64,000 bases of DNA, from positions 5,637,001-5,701,000 of the forward strand of contig NZ_CP107996.1 of NCBI RefSeq assembly GCF_036088315.1. The letters are read 5' to 3'. The notes beneath the pieces were generated by a model, which saw only the letters and a program-made list of their open reading frames with translations, was not told the DNA's origin and did no database searches. Within the stretch, counting starts at the first letter, position 1. Each line of letters opens with the position of its first letter. Origin of the DNA: Streptomyces sp. NBC_00344. Lineage in GTDB: Bacteria; Actinomycetota; Actinomycetes; Streptomycetales; Streptomycetaceae. Made by a program: the position numbers and the translations under genes. Below are positions 8,737-17,762 of the stretch, piece after piece.

Positions 8737-9648
8737 TCACTCGTCCAGCAGCCAGTTCAGGATGCGGGGGAGGGCGTGCAAGGCGTCGAAGTGCGCGGCG
8801 GCCGGTTCGAGTACGGCCGTCGCGCCCGGGATGCGCCGGGCCAGCCAGCGGGAGTGGCCGACCGGCGAGAAGACGTCCTGCACCCCGTGCCACAGCATGA
8901 TCGGGCTGCGGATGTCGGCGGGGTCGAACCCCCAGGGCCGGCAGAAGGCCAGGGCGTCGTCGATCCAGCCGTACGGCGAAGTGCGCAGCGCCTCCTGGTA
9001 GTTGCGCAGCAGCATGGCCCGCACTCCGGCGTCGCCCACGACCTTGCGGTCGGGGGCGGTGAGATCGCTGAACAGCTGGTCGAGCAGCCGGACCGGATTC
9101 TTCCTGATCTCGGCCGAACGCGGGATGAGCCGGGCCGCGAGACCGTCGGGATCGTCGGACGCACTGGTGTATTCCCTGACGTTGGACGCGGCCATGCCTT
9201 CGAACCAGTCCAGCCCGGCGGCGTCCCGGGGCGCCAGCGTCACCAGGGCCGCCGCTCTGCTGACCCGCTCGGGCAGCAGCGCTGCGCAGGCGAGGGCGTG
9301 CGGGGCGCCACCGGAGCGGCCGGCCACCGCGAACCTGTCGAGCCCGAGCGTGTCGGCGATGTCCCTGACGTCATCGGCGACATCGGCGACGCTGCGCCCG
9401 GGCAGCCGGTCGCTGCCTCCGTATCCCGGGCGGTCGAAGGCGATGAGCTGCATCCTGCGCTGGTAGAGCACCATGCCACGCGGCGCGGGGCCCAGCCTGC
9501 TGCCCGGTGTTCCGTGCAGCAGAAAGACGGGTCTGCCGCGCGGATCGCCGAGACGCTCCACGGTCAGATACCGTCCGTCCCTCGCACGCACTCGTCCACG
9601 CAACCCCGGACCCCCCGTGCCGTTTAGCTGCTTCGTCTGCACTGGCAT
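8737..9648 (-). CDS. alpha/beta hydrolase
   Basis: A 303-aa alpha/beta hydrolase fold protein without a signal peptide, so probably cytoplasmic. It shows the oxyanion HGTPGS (45-50), the FDRPGYGGSD strand, and the nucleophile elbow GRSGG with S112; the late H in PAAAHFDAL is the likely catalytic His. Substrate is not predictable (esterase, lactonase or epoxide hydrolase are all possible). It converges tightly on fxsT, only 13 bp from its stop, and diverges from the slipin gene, with two inverted repeats in the shared promoter region. Confidence 0.8.
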   Translation of the reverse strand: MPVQTKQLNGTGGPGLRGRVRARDGRYLTVERLGDPRGRPVFLLHGTPGSRLGPAPRGMVLYQRRMQLIAFDRPGYGGSDRLPGRSVADVADDVRDIADTLGLDRFAVAGRSGGAPHALACAALLPERVSRAAALVTLAPRDAAGLDWFEGMAASNVREYTSASDDPDGLAARLIPRSAEIRKNPVRLLDQLFSDLTAPDRKVVGDAGVRAMLLRNYQEALRTSPYGWIDDALAFCRPWGFDPADIRSPIMLWHGVQDVFSPVGHSRWLARRIPGATAVLEPAAAHFDALHALPRILNWLLDE

Positions 9649-9694
9649 CCCCCTTCGCTTTGATGATTACTCATGGAGGGCCATGACCGGGACT

Positions 9695-9732
9695 CCCTTT
9701 TGAAGGGAAAGCGGAGTTACCTTCGAAGTAAC
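9695..9732. promoter_or_regulatory. two inverted repeats in the hydrolase/slipin divergent promoter region
   Basis: CCCTT-TTG-AAGGG at 9695-9707 and GTTAC-N7-GTAAC at 9716-9732 lie between the divergent hydrolase and slipin genes. The second ends 28 bp before the slipin start, where a repressor would block transcription. No regulator gene is adjacent, so the binding protein is unknown. Confidence 0.4.
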
Positions 9733-9760
9733 ACGCCCAATTCGGACCCTGGGGGCCGTG

Positions 9761-10684
9761 ATGGTCGAAGAACTGGTGTCTGCCGGGGCTGCCGTGGTGG
9801 CCGCGGGAGCTGTCTACGCGATGGCGGGGGCCCGGGTCGTCAAACAGTACGAGCGGGGTGTGGTCTTCCGGCTGGGGCGGCTCAGGGACTCCGTACGCGG
9901 TCCGGGTTTCACGATGGTCGTGCCGTTCGTCGACCGGCTCCGCAAGGTGAATCTGCAGGTCGTCACGATGCCGGTGCCCGCACAGGACGGCATCACCCGC
10001 GACAATGTCACCGTCCGGGTGGACGCGGTGATCTATTTCAAGGTGATCAATGCCGCCGATGCGCTCGTGGAGGTCGAGGACTACCGTTTCGCGGTGTCGC
10101 AGATGGCGCAGACCTCACTGCGTTCCATCATCGGTAAGAGTGATCTCGACGATCTTCTCTCGAATCGGGAGAAGCTGAATCAGGGCCTTGAATTGATGAT
10201 CGACAGTCCGGCGGTCGGCTGGGGTGTGCAGATCGACCGGGTGGAGATCAAGGACGTGTCGCTGCCGGAGACGATGAAGCGGTCGATGGCCCGGCAGGCC
10301 GAGGCGGACCGTGAGCGGCGGGCCCGGGTGATCAACGCCGACGCGGAGCTGCAGGCGTCCAAGAAGCTGGCCGACGCGGCCGGTGTGATGTCGAAGGAAC
10401 CGGCCGCACTGCAGCTGAGGCTGCTGCAGACGGTGGTCGCGGTGGCGGCCGAGAAGAACTCCACGCTGGTACTGCCCTTCCCGGTCGAACTGCTGCGCTT
10501 CCTGGAACGGGCGACGCCGCCGCAACAGCCGAACGCGGAGGCCGGGGCGCCTGCTGCGGAGGCGGGAGTGACGCCCCCGCCGGCCGGGGCACCCGTGACC
10601 GTGGTGCCCTCCCCGGAGGCCCGGCCCGCGGACTCCGTGATGCCGGAATCCGGTCCTGTCGAGGTGAATACCGGACAGGACTAG
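9761..10684 (+). CDS. slipin / SPFH-domain membrane protein
   Basis: A 307-aa stomatin-like (slipin) protein. One N-terminal hydrophobic segment (about residues 6-25, AGAAVVAAGAVYAMAG) should anchor it in the membrane, followed by an SPFH/band 7 domain with hallmark sequences QYERGVVFRLGR, GPGFTMVVPFVD and VTVRVDAVIYFKV, then a charged helical stretch (MARQAEADRERRARVI) expected to form the oligomerising coiled coil. The last 50 residues are a Pro/Ala/Glu-rich low-complexity tail. No NfeD-type partner is beside it. Start at the ATG (9761) rather than the adjacent GTG (9758); a G-rich tract lies just upstream. Likely a membrane organiser; no specific role is shown here. Confidence 0.85.
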   Translation: MVEELVSAGAAVVAAGAVYAMAGARVVKQYERGVVFRLGRLRDSVRGPGFTMVVPFVDRLRKVNLQVVTMPVPAQDGITRDNVTVRVDAVIYFKVINAADALVEVEDYRFAVSQMAQTSLRSIIGKSDLDDLLSNREKLNQGLELMIDSPAVGWGVQIDRVEIKDVSLPETMKRSMARQAEADRERRARVINADAELQASKKLADAAGVMSKEPAALQLRLLQTVVAVAAEKNSTLVLPFPVELLRFLERATPPQQPNAEAGAPAAEAGVTPPPAGAPVTVVPSPEARPADSVMPESGPVEVNTGQD

Positions 10685-10705
10685 CCCTCGCCCCGCCGGC
10701 GAGGG
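10685..10705 (+). terminator. hairpin terminator after slipin
   Basis: CCCTCGCC / GGCGAGGG form a perfect 8-bp stem around a 5-nt loop immediately after the slipin stop. There is no T-tract, as is usual in Streptomyces. Confidence 0.6.
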
Positions 10706-10911
10706 TCTACATGGGGTGTTTGCGCCGAGAATCCCCAAGGGCTGACCGCGGTTCGTGAACACGGTGCGGTCACCTTGTTGCTGTCATGTGCGCGTCCTGA
10801 TGTCGACCTTGTGTGCGAGCTGTGCATGTCGGAATAGTGGGCGGCTCCACCATCCTCCGCATCCGGGCACCCCCCACTTGTCCGGAAGCGGCCCCCACAG
10901 GAGGTCGAAAG

Positions 10912-11997
10912 TTGAACCACCGACGCATACCCAAGCGCCGTGCGGCAATCGCGGCAGCCGGCGCCGCTGCGCTCATCGCCGCAGGCGTCACGTTCCAGAC
11001 GGCCAACGCGAGCGAGGGAACCCCCACGCCCCTCGCCAGGACGCTGTCCGTGACCGCGGCCGGAGATCTGGCCTCCACGCTGAGCCACGAGCTGGGCGCC
11101 GACACGGCCGGTTCGTACTACGACGCCAAGAGCAAGCACCTGGTGGTGAACGTCGTCGACGAGGCGGCCGCCCAGGGTGTGCGCAAGGCGGGCGGCAAGG
11201 CGAGAATCGTCGAGAACACCCTCGCCGAGCTGAAGAGCGCGCGTAAGACCCTGGTCGCCAAGGCATCGCTGCCCGGCACCTCGTGGGCGGTGGACCCGGT
11301 GAGCAACAAGGTGGTCGTCACCGCCGACCGCACGGTCTCCGACGCGAAGCTCAGCAAGCTCGGCAAGGTCGTCGAGGGACTCGGTTCCACGGCCGAACTG
11401 AAGAAGAGTTCCGGGACGTTCAAGCCGCTCGTCGCGGGCGGCGACGCCATCTGGGGATCGAGTGCCCGCTGCTCGCTCGGCTTCAACGTGGTCAAGGACG
11501 GCCAGCCGTACTTCATCACGGCGGGGCACTGCACCGAGGCCGTCACCAGCTGGTCGGACTCGCAGGGCGGATCCGAGATCGGCACCAACGCGGCCTCCGA
11601 CTTCCCCGGCCATGACTACGGCCTGGTGAAGTACACGTCGAACACCCCGCACCCGAGCGAGGTCGACCTCTACAACGGCAGCACCCAGCCGATCACCAAG
11701 GCGGGCGACGCGACCGTCGGGATGGCCGTGCAGCGCAGTGGCTCCACCACCCAGGTCCACGGCGGTACCGTGACCGGGCTCGACGCCACCGTCAACTACG
11801 GCAACGGCGACGTCGTCAACGGGCTCATCCAGACCGACGTCTGCGCCGAGCCCGGTGACAGCGGCGGCGCGCTCTTCGCGGGTGACACCGCGATCGGCCT
11901 GACCTCGGGCGGTAGTGGTGACTGCTCGGCCGGGGGCGAGACCTTCTTCCAGCCGGTGCCCGCGGCGCTGGCTGCCTTCGGCGCGACGATCGGCTGA
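10912..11997 (+). CDS. secreted S1 serine protease, streptogrisin-like
   Basis: A 361-aa preproenzyme of the alpha-lytic/streptogrisin branch of family S1. A basic n-region plus hydrophobic core (residues 1-35, KRRAAIAAAGAAALIAAG) is the signal peptide, followed by a propeptide of about 140 residues that acts as folding chaperone in this family. The mature enzyme should begin near residue 175 (AGGDAIWGSSARCSLGFNV, very close to streptogrisins A/B). The catalytic triad is H206 (TAGHC), D235 (HDYGLV) and S317 (GDSGG). I chose the TTG at 10912 because GGAGGT lies 6 nt upstream; longer in-frame starts have no such site. Extracellular protein breakdown is the expected role. Confidence 0.92.
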   Translation: MNHRRIPKRRAAIAAAGAAALIAAGVTFQTANASEGTPTPLARTLSVTAAGDLASTLSHELGADTAGSYYDAKSKHLVVNVVDEAAAQGVRKAGGKARIVENTLAELKSARKTLVAKASLPGTSWAVDPVSNKVVVTADRTVSDAKLSKLGKVVEGLGSTAELKKSSGTFKPLVAGGDAIWGSSARCSLGFNVVKDGQPYFITAGHCTEAVTSWSDSQGGSEIGTNAASDFPGHDYGLVKYTSNTPHPSEVDLYNGSTQPITKAGDATVGMAVQRSGSTTQVHGGTVTGLDATVNYGNGDVVNGLIQTDVCAEPGDSGGALFAGDTAIGLTSGGSGDCSAGGETFFQPVPAALAAFGATIG

Positions 11998-12019
11998 CCC
12001 GGCCCGAACCGACCCGACC

Positions 12020-12053
12020 CGGCCCGGCCCGTCCCCGTGACGGAGCCGGGCCG
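12020..12053. terminator. bidirectional terminator between protease and membrane protein genes
   Basis: CGGCCCGGC (12020-12028) pairs with GCCGGGCCG (12045-12053); an inner CCGTC/GACGG pair extends the stem to 14 bp with one bulged A and a 5-nt loop. It lies between convergent genes and can serve both. Confidence 0.75.
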
Positions 12054-12062
12054 TGTCATGTC

Positions 12063-13082
12063 TCAGGCGCTGTATCCGGTGCTCCTGTTTTCGGTGCTCC
12101 TGCGGAATACCGAAGCGCCGAGCGTGATCGCCGTTCCCACCACCGCCCAGCCCGAGAGCACCAGCAGCGGTCCGGTGACGGCATTGCCATCGAAGTACGC
12201 GATGGAGCGCGCCACCCAGGTGCCCGCGCCCGGCGGCAGCCAGGGGCCGATCGCCCGCCAGAACGGCGGCAGCATCGGCAGCGGAAAGGCGCCGCCGGCA
12301 CTCGGATTGCCCGCGATCACCACGAGCAGGACGGCAAGGCCGATCCCGACCACCCCGGTGAGCGCCTGCAGGGCGAGGGTGATCGCTCCGACCGCGAACA
12401 CGGCGAGGGCGCCGAGGCCCCACAGCCCGAGGACGCTGCCGGGCAGCGCGCCGAGCACCGGTCCGACGATGACCGCGCCGCCCAGCCCTCCCGCGACCGA
12501 GTAGAGCGCCATGCTGGCGAGTCTGATCACCGCGCGCCGGCCGTTGGCGGCCCGGGATCCCGCGCTGATCGCCAGGATCGACGCACAGAGGTATCCGCCG
12601 ACACACCAGCCGACGACCAGATAGAACGCGGAGAGACCGTCGAAGTCCTGGGTGGAGGCCGGCGCCACGTCCACCGTCCGCACGGTCCGCTGCCGGCTCT
12701 TCTCCACCCCGGTGAAGATCGCGGTGAGGGCCGACGACAGCACGGTCCCGCCGCCGGAGGCGACCAGCAGGGTGTCCTTGCCGGTGCTGCCGACGATCAG
12801 TGCGCCGTCGATGTCACGGTTCATGATCTGCCGGCGGGCCTCGGCGGCGCTGCCGACCGTACGCGGGTCCAGCGGATCGCCGTTGAGCGCGTCGAGTCTG
12901 CCGGCAAGGCGCGGGCCTGCTTGCGCGGGCGCGACGACACCGAAGGGAATGCCCTTCGGTTCGGGGTTGTGCAGTGCCCCCACATAGGACGCGATGAACA
13001 GCAGCTGCAGTACCAGAACGCCGACGACCAGCAGTGCGGCTCGTGGGGTGACGGCCGTCTTCATCTCGCCGAGCAAGGTCAT
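12063..13082 (-). CDS. ABC-2/YhgE-like multi-pass membrane protein
   Basis: A 339-aa membrane protein. One transmembrane segment follows a short N-terminus (about 17-37), then an extracytoplasmic domain of about 120 residues (PFGVVAPAQAGPRLAGRLDALNGDP...), then five hydrophobic segments in the C-terminal half. That layout matches the YhgE/Pip and ABC-2 permease-related families (DUF3533-like), often implicated in export. No ATPase is adjacent, so I would not call it a transporter with confidence. It diverges from dnaE2 and shares the intergenic region with the LexA-type box at 13164, about 82 bp upstream of its start, so it could also be damage-responsive. Confidence 0.65.
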   Translation of the reverse strand: MTLLGEMKTAVTPRAALLVVGVLVLQLLFIASYVGALHNPEPKGIPFGVVAPAQAGPRLAGRLDALNGDPLDPRTVGSAAEARRQIMNRDIDGALIVGSTGKDTLLVASGGGTVLSSALTAIFTGVEKSRQRTVRTVDVAPASTQDFDGLSAFYLVVGWCVGGYLCASILAISAGSRAANGRRAVIRLASMALYSVAGGLGGAVIVGPVLGALPGSVLGLWGLGALAVFAVGAITLALQALTGVVGIGLAVLLVVIAGNPSAGGAFPLPMLPPFWRAIGPWLPPGAGTWVARSIAYFDGNAVTGPLLVLSGWAVVGTAITLGASVFRRSTENRSTGYSA

Positions 13083-13163
13083 GGGCCCAGGGTGTGTGGA
13101 AGCAGGTGTCTGTGCAGGTGGGAAGAGTCTGAATGGCTTACGCGCCGGGGTGCGCCTGGTGAA

Positions 13164-13179
13164 TCGTACGCACGTTCGA
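13164..13179. promoter_or_regulatory. LexA/SOS box upstream of dnaE2
   Basis: TCGTAC-GCAC-GTTCGA matches the actinobacterial LexA consensus TCGAAC-N4-GTTCGA at 11 of 12 defined positions. It lies 90 bp upstream of the dnaE2 start. A weak -10-like TATGGT follows at 13189-13194, so LexA bound here would block transcription. Confidence 0.8.
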
Positions 13180-13269
13180 AACTTGGTCTATGGTGGAGAA
13201 GAGGGAGGTCGGGGGTCCCCCGGCCGAAGGCGGGGGAGGGTCGAGTCACTGGATCAGGAGGTGCGGCGG

Positions 13270-16200
13270 ATGCCCGGTTTCACGCATCTGCACACCGTTT
13301 CCGGCTACTCCCTGCGATACGGGGCCTCGCACCCGGAGCGGCTCGCCGAGCGCGCCGCCGAGCGGGGTATGGACGCCATCGCCCTGACCGACCGGGACAC
13401 CGTCGCCGGTGCGGTCCGTTTCGCCAAGGCCTGCGCCGGGGCGGGGGTGCGGCCGTTGTTCGGGGCGGGCCTCGCGGTCGAGGGGCGGGTACGCGACGAG
13501 GGGCCGGCCTTCCGGACGCGTGCGCCGGTGCGCGGCGGGATGTTCGTCGACGAGTCGCTGCCTCGTGCGACCTTCCTCGCCCGGGACGGCGCGGCCGGCT
13601 GGGCCGCCCTGTGCCGGCTGGTCACCGCTGCCCACGCCGGCGAAGGCCGGCCCCGGCTGCCCTGGGACGAGAACCACGGTGAAGGCCTGGCCGTTCTGCT
13701 CGGCCCGGACTCCGAGGTCGGCCGGGCACTTGCCGCGGGCCGTCCCGACCGGGCGGCGGTCCTTCTCGCACCCTGGCGGGAGATCTACGGCGACGCGCTG
13801 CGGCTGGAAGCGGTCCACCACGGTCTGAAGGGCACGGGGGCCGGCTCGCTCAGACTTGCCGCCCGCACCGTCGGTTTCGCAGCGGAGCAGGGTGTGCGCC
13901 CGGTGCTGACCAATGCCGTCCGCTACGCCGACCCCGGTCAGGGCCCCGTCGCGGATGTCCTCGACGCCGCGCGCCGCCTGGTGCCGGTCGACCCGCGCAA
14001 GGGGCTCGACAGCGGTGAACGCTGGCTCAAGGGCGCGGAAGAGATGCTCCGCGGGGCCGAGCGGATCGTCGAAGCGGCAGGGTTTCGCAGGGACACCGCG
14101 TACCGGCTGCTGGACGAGACCCAGGCGCTGGCCGCCTCCTGTGTCGTCGATCCCGAGGACGACCTCGGCATGGGCACCGTTCACTTCCCCGAACCGCGTC
14201 TGGTCGGTGCCGAGCACCGCACTGCCCAGCGGGTCCTCGCCTCCCGCAGCGCCGCCGGCATGGTGCTGCGCGGTTATGACGGGCGCCGCGACTACTGGGA
14301 GCGGATGCACCACGAGCTGGACATCATCGCCTTCCACGGCCACGCATCGTACTTTCTGACCGTTGCTCAAGTGGTGCGTGACGTCAAGGACATGGGCATC
14401 CGGGTCGCGGCGCGCGGATCCGGGGCCGGTTCTCTCGTCAACCATCTGCTGGGCATCGCCAACGCCGATCCCGTCGAGCACGGGCTGCTGATGGAACGCT
14501 TTCTGTCCAGGCGAAGAGCCGCCCTGCCCGATATCGACATCGATGTGGAATCGGCCCGCCGCCTCGAGGTCTACCGCGCGATCATCGGCCGTTTCGGCGC
14601 CGAGCGGGTCGCCACCGTGGCCATGCCCGAGACCTATCGGGTGCGCCATGCGATACGGGACGTGGGCGCGGCCCTGTCCATGGACCCGGCCGAGACCGAC
14701 CGGCTGGCCAAGGCCTTCCCGCACATCCGCGCCCGCGACGCCCGCTCCGCCATGGACGAACTGCCCGAACTGCGCTCCGTCGCGGCCGACAGGGAGAAGT
14801 ACGGGCGGCTGTGGGAACTGGTCGAGGCGCTGGACGCGCTGCCTCGCGGGATCGCCATGCACCCGTGCGGGGTGCTGCTCTCCGATGCCTCGCTGCTGCG
14901 GCGCACGCCGGTGATGCCGACCAGTGGCGAGGGATTCCCCATGTCCCAGTTCGACAAGGAGGATGTGGAGGACCTGGGGCTGCTCAAGCTCGATGTGCTG
15001 GGAGTGCGGATGCAGTCCGCGATGGCACACGCGGTGGCCGAGATCGGCCGGGCGACGGGAGAGCGGCTCGACCTGGACGACCCGGAGCAGGTGCCGGCCG
15101 GTGACCCGGCGACCTACCGGCTCATCCGCTCCGCCGAGACGCTGGGCTGCTTCCAGATCGAATCGCCGGGCCAGCGCGACCTGGTGGGGAGGCTGCAGCC
15201 TGCCGCCTTCGGTGATCTGGTCGTCGACATCTCGCTCTTCCGTCCCGGCCCGGTCGCCGCCGATATGGTGCGGCCCTTCATCGAGGCCAGGCACGGCAGG
15301 GCGCCCGTGCGCTATCCGCATCCCGACCTGGCCGATGCGCTGAGCGAGACCTATGGAGTCGTCGTCTTCCATGAGCAGATCATCGAGATCCTGCGGATCA
15401 TGACGGGCTGCGGCCGGGACGAGGCGGACCGGGTACGGCGTCTGCTGTCGGCCCCCGAGTGGCAGGGGCAGATCCGTGCCTGGTTCGCGGAGATGTGCGA
15501 GCAGCGGGGTTATGCGCCCGAGGTGATCGCGCGTACCTGGGAGATCATCGAGGCCTTCGGCGCCTACGGTTTCTGCAAGGCCCATGCGGTGGCCTTCGCC
15601 GTGCCGACGTACCAGTCGGCCTGGCTCAAGACGCACCACCCCGCGGCCTTCTACGCGGGGCTGCTCACCCATGACCCCGGGATGTATCCGAAGCGGCTGC
15701 TGCTGGCGGACGCGCGACGGCGCGGGGTCCCGGTGCTGCCGCTGGATGTGAACCGGTCCGCTGTCGCTCATCGGATCGAACTGGTGTCCGGTATATCCGG
15801 GGCATCCAGCACATTCGGCATCCGCCTCGCGCTCTCCGACGTCCATGGCATCAGCGAGGCCGAGTCCGGACGGATCGTGGCCGGGCAGCCCTACTCCTCG
15901 CTGCTGGACTTCTGGCAGCGCGCCCGGCCAGGAAAGCCGGTCGCGCAGCGGCTCGCCCAGGTCGGTGCACTGGACGCGTTCGGCGCGAACCGCCGTGATC
16001 TGCTGCTGCACCTCTCCGAGCTGCACGCGGGACGGCGGAGCTCCGCACACAGCGGCCAGCTCGATATCGGTGAGGCGCAGCAGGGCCCGGAGCAGCAGGT
16101 GGCATCCGCCGGTCTGCCCGATCTCAGCGACGAGGAGCGTCTCAGCGCCGAACTCGGTGTCCTCGGCATGGACTCCTCGCGTCATCTGATGGAGGACCAC

Positions 16201-16773
16201 TACGCCTTCCTGAAGGAGCTGGGCGCGCTCTCCGCCCAGCGGCTGCGGTCCGCGGAGCACGGCCAGAGCGTGCTGGTCGCGGGTGCCAAGGCCGCCACCC
16301 AGACCCCGCCCGTACGGTCGGGGCGGCGGGTCATCTTCACCACGCTGGACGACGGCACGGGCCTGGTCGATCTGGCCTTCTTCGACGACAGCCACACCGC
16401 GTGCGCCCACACCGTCTTCCACTCCTGGCTGCTGCTGGTGCGCGGTGTGGTGCAGCGGCGCGGGCCGCGCAGCCTCAGTGTGGTCGGCTCGGCCGCCTGG
16501 AACCTGGCCGAACTGGTGGAGCTGCGCCGCACCGGCGGGCTCGAGGCGGTCGCTGCCGCACTGGCCGCGCCCCCGGCGTCTCCCGGGGGAGCCGGGGAGG
16601 CCGGGCCGGCCGGGAGTGACGGGGAGCCCGGAGGACCCGGAGGCGACAACGGCCGCCGTATCCACCTGCCCACCGGCTACGAGATGCACCCCTGGGCGGA
16701 CCTCAGGCCCGCCGGTGACCAGACCGCCACCGGACGCAAGCTCTGGCACTCCAGCCCGGGGAGCGCGGGATGA
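13270..16773 (+). CDS. dnaE2: DnaE2, error-prone DNA polymerase III alpha subunit
   Basis: A 1167-aa C-family DNA polymerase. The N-terminal PHP domain opens with FTHLHTVSGYS (H6, H8) and ALTDRD; the palm carries PDIDIDVE with catalytic aspartates D421/D423; the fingers include the GYG-like AYGFCKAHAVAFA stretch; a helix-hairpin-helix region follows; and near residues 995-1080 an OB fold (VIFTTLDDGTGLVDLAFF) is visible. Length is close to the 1050-1170 aa DnaE2 class rather than replicative DnaE1. AGGAGGT sits 7 nt before the ATG. The stop overlaps the next gene as ATGA, and a LexA-type box upstream indicates DNA-damage induction. Expected role: translesion synthesis and induced mutagenesis. 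Confidence 0.92.
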   Translation: MPGFTHLHTVSGYSLRYGASHPERLAERAAERGMDAIALTDRDTVAGAVRFAKACAGAGVRPLFGAGLAVEGRVRDEGPAFRTRAPVRGGMFVDESLPRATFLARDGAAGWAALCRLVTAAHAGEGRPRLPWDENHGEGLAVLLGPDSEVGRALAAGRPDRAAVLLAPWREIYGDALRLEAVHHGLKGTGAGSLRLAARTVGFAAEQGVRPVLTNAVRYADPGQGPVADVLDAARRLVPVDPRKGLDSGERWLKGAEEMLRGAERIVEAAGFRRDTAYRLLDETQALAASCVVDPEDDLGMGTVHFPEPRLVGAEHRTAQRVLASRSAAGMVLRGYDGRRDYWERMHHELDIIAFHGHASYFLTVAQVVRDVKDMGIRVAARGSGAGSLVNHLLGIANADPVEHGLLMERFLSRRRAALPDIDIDVESARRLEVYRAIIGRFGAERVATVAMPETYRVRHAIRDVGAALSMDPAETDRLAKAFPHIRARDARSAMDELPELRSVAADREKYGRLWELVEALDALPRGIAMHPCGVLLSDASLLRRTPVMPTSGEGFPMSQFDKEDVEDLGLLKLDVLGVRMQSAMAHAVAEIGRATGERLDLDDPEQVPAGDPATYRLIRSAETLGCFQIESPGQRDLVGRLQPAAFGDLVVDISLFRPGPVAADMVRPFIEARHGRAPVRYPHPDLADALSETYGVVVFHEQIIEILRIMTGCGRDEADRVRRLLSAPEWQGQIRAWFAEMCEQRGYAPEVIARTWEIIEAFGAYGFCKAHAVAFAVPTYQSAWLKTHHPAAFYAGLLTHDPGMYPKRLLLADARRRGVPVLPLDVNRSAVAHRIELVSGISGASSTFGIRLALSDVHGISEAESGRIVAGQPYSSLLDFWQRARPGKPVAQRLAQVGALDAFGANRRDLLLHLSELHAGRRSSAHSGQLDIGEAQQGPEQQVASAGLPDLSDEERLSAELGVLGMDSSRHLMEDHYAFLKELGALSAQRLRSAEHGQSVLVAGAKAATQTPPVRSGRRVIFTTLDDGTGLVDLAFFDDSHTACAHTVFHSWLLLVRGVVQRRGPRSLSVVGSAAWNLAELVELRRTGGLEAVAAALAAPPASPGGAGEAGPAGSDGEPGGPGGDNGRRIHLPTGYEMHPWADLRPAGDQTATGRKLWHSSPGSAG

Positions 16774-17708
16774 TCCTCTGCGTACGGTTCACCCCCGGGG
16801 CGCTGCCGCTCGGGCTGATCGAGGACCTCACTCCCGTCGTCCAGGCTTTCCCGCCCGACGTCGCACTCGCCGATGTGCGCGGTGCCCAGCGGTACTTCGG
16901 GCGGAGCGCCGTCGAACTCGCCGCGCTGCTGCGGGTACGGGCGCTCGCCCATCACGGCCTCGACTGCGCGATCGGGGTGGGCCCCAACCCGCTGCTCGCC
17001 AGGATGGCCGCACGGGACGCCCGCCCCGGGACGACCCTGGCGGTGGATGACGCGATTGCCTTCCTCGCGGACCGGCCGGCCGCCGCGCTGTACGGGGTCG
17101 GGCCGAAGACGGCCCGCACGCTCTGCTCGTACGGGCTCGACTCCATCGGCCGGATTGCCGCAGCGCCGCTCGCCACTCTCCAGCGGATCGCCGGCGCCCG
17201 TGCCGGACGAGAGCTCCAGGAGCGGGCGCGGGGCATCGACCGTACGCAGGTCGTACCGAACGCGGCGGCCCGCTCCATCGCATCCGAACGGGCCTTTCCC
17301 CGGGACGAACTGGACCGGGAGCGGCACCGCAGGGCGCTGCTCTCGCTCGCCGATGAACTGGGGGCCCGGATGCGCGGCGAAGGCCAGGTGTGCCGCTCGC
17401 TGACGCTCACCGTGCGGTATGCCGACCGGTCCACCACCACCCGGGGCCGCACCCTGGCCGAGCCGACCGCGCACTCGGTGGCGCTCACCGCGACGGCGTA
17501 CGCGATCCATGAATCGCTCGGGCTGCAGCGGGCCAGAGTGCGGGGGATCGGGCTGCGGGCCGAAGGCCTGACGCCGGTCGAGCACTCCGCGCACCAGCTG
17601 ACGTTCGACCCCGCCGACGACCGGGCGCGCCGGATCGAGGCGGTGGCGGACCGGGCGCGGGCCAGGTTCGGCCCCAGGGCGATCGTGCCCGGCGCGCTTG
17701 CGGCATAA
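16770..17708 (+). CDS. Y-family DNA polymerase-like protein lacking catalytic carboxylates (ImuB-like)
   Basis: A 312-aa Y-family protein translationally coupled to dnaE2 (ATGA overlap). Recognisable parts are the CAIGVGPNPLLARMA segment (equivalent to GIAxNKxLAK in DinB), a helix-hairpin-helix YGVGPKTARTL, and a little-finger domain. The catalytic acids are absent: the N-terminal DxD strand reads ILCVRFTPG and the SIDE motif region reads DVALADVRGA, and the N terminus is short for an active polymerase (350-400 aa). These losses match ImuB, the non-catalytic partner that brings DnaE2 to the sliding clamp in mycobacteria. HQLTFD near residue 273 may be a clamp-binding motif. No ImuA gene is adjacent. 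Confidence 0.82.
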   Translation: MILCVRFTPGALPLGLIEDLTPVVQAFPPDVALADVRGAQRYFGRSAVELAALLRVRALAHHGLDCAIGVGPNPLLARMAARDARPGTTLAVDDAIAFLADRPAAALYGVGPKTARTLCSYGLDSIGRIAAAPLATLQRIAGARAGRELQERARGIDRTQVVPNAAARSIASERAFPRDELDRERHRRALLSLADELGARMRGEGQVCRSLTLTVRYADRSTTTRGRTLAEPTAHSVALTATAYAIHESLGLQRARVRGIGLRAEGLTPVEHSAHQLTFDPADDRARRIEAVADRARARFGPRAIVPGALAA

Positions 17709-17762
17709 GAACCCGCTGATCGGCGAAGATCTTCACCTGATCCCCCATCAGTTCTTTACCGA

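Noticed and set aside
16560..16660. Gly/Pro-rich repeat-like stretch near the dnaE2 3' end
   Set aside because: A low-complexity linker in the coding sequence, with no regular repeat unit.
13246..16749. Very long minus-strand open frame opposite dnaE2
   Set aside because: Its codons carry the bias of the opposite strand, it has no recognisable family and no ribosome binding site; it is the GC-rich shadow of dnaE2.
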